Assembly (NCBI GenBank): GCA_000310025.1
Contig: FN649751.1
Span: 1,646,775 to 1,691,114 of the forward strand
From: Ectocarpus siliculosus
Taxonomy: Eukaryota; Sar; Phaeophyceae; Ectocarpales; Ectocarpaceae
Direction of reading: 5' to 3'
Length of the DNA stretch: 44,340 nucleotides
How positions within the stretch are numbered: the first letter of the stretch is position 1; each line of letters starts with the position of its first letter. Under the pieces are notes generated by a model. That model searched no databases. It worked only from the letters and a program-made list of their open reading frames with translations, and was not told the origin of the DNA. The translations under genes and the position numbers were made by a program. Of this stretch, positions 44,246 to 44,340 are shown in pieces.

Positions 44246-44340
44246 GGGGGGGGGGGGGGGCCAACCCTTTTTTTGCTTGCCCTATTCTTTTGACCATTTA
44301 CCCCCCGTCCCTTTCAAAAGGGGGGGGGGGGGGGGGGGGG
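44246..44340 (+). repeat. Poly-G tracts and repeat fragment at right edge
   Basis: Fifteen G (44246-44260) are followed by about 60 bp including CTTTTGACCATTTACCCCCC, resembling the TTTGACCATT block of the poly-G-headed repeat at 11544-11645. The window then ends in 21 G. All of this lies in an intron of the subtilase gene, upstream of its exon at 44207. Confidence 0.45.

Noticed and set aside
1-44340. CRISPR arrays, prokaryotic operons or phage
   Set aside because: All recognisable genes have spliceosomal introns and eukaryotic relatives; the GATC minisatellite has contiguous units without unique spacers, unlike a CRISPR array.

Overview
The window looks like nuclear DNA of a photosynthetic stramenopile, most probably a brown alga of the Ectocarpus type. 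The evidence is many introns with clean GT-AG (twice GC-AG) borders, GC-rich exons in AT-richer introns, dispersed tRNA-derived repeats, poly-G tracts and CAG-rich low-complexity DNA, and an organelle-type rRNA methyltransferase whose N-terminus resembles the heterokont bipartite plastid presequence. The organism call is inference; no species marker is present.

Six multi-exon genes were rebuilt by joining exons at splice sites that keep frame and protein-family alignment. They alternate strictly in strand: WDR82/Swd2 WD40 protein (+, 4672-12735); SLC17/PHT4-type MFS anion transporter (-, 14256-21031); type-B carboxylesterase (+, 21286-26900); uridine-phosphorylase family protein (-, 29548-32395); RlmI-like rRNA cytosine methyltransferase (+, 32658-37562); and a kP43-type subtilase (-, 39251 to beyond the right edge) that continues into a transmembrane segment and a long basic, Ser/Gly-rich tail with one C2H2 zinc finger.

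Two neighbouring pairs are head-to-head with only 254 and 262 bp between start codons, so each pair probably shares a bidirectional promoter. Convergent pairs are separated by 1.5-2.6 kb that should hold long 3' UTRs and repeats. The genes do not form one pathway; they are ordinary housekeeping or metabolic genes plus one unusual membrane protease.

The non-coding DNA is repeat-rich: a SINE family with Pol III A and B boxes; a 388-bp fold-back element; a 206-210 bp tandem repeat; a GATC-rich minisatellite of 41/83-bp units whose internal palindromes show compensatory changes; a poly-G-associated repeat that also forms the window's left edge and possibly its right edge; microsatellites; and a 10-base word, TACTGCTGTA, found at least seven times. 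The left 4.6 kb has no gene I can name, apart from a possible terminal exon at 125-338.
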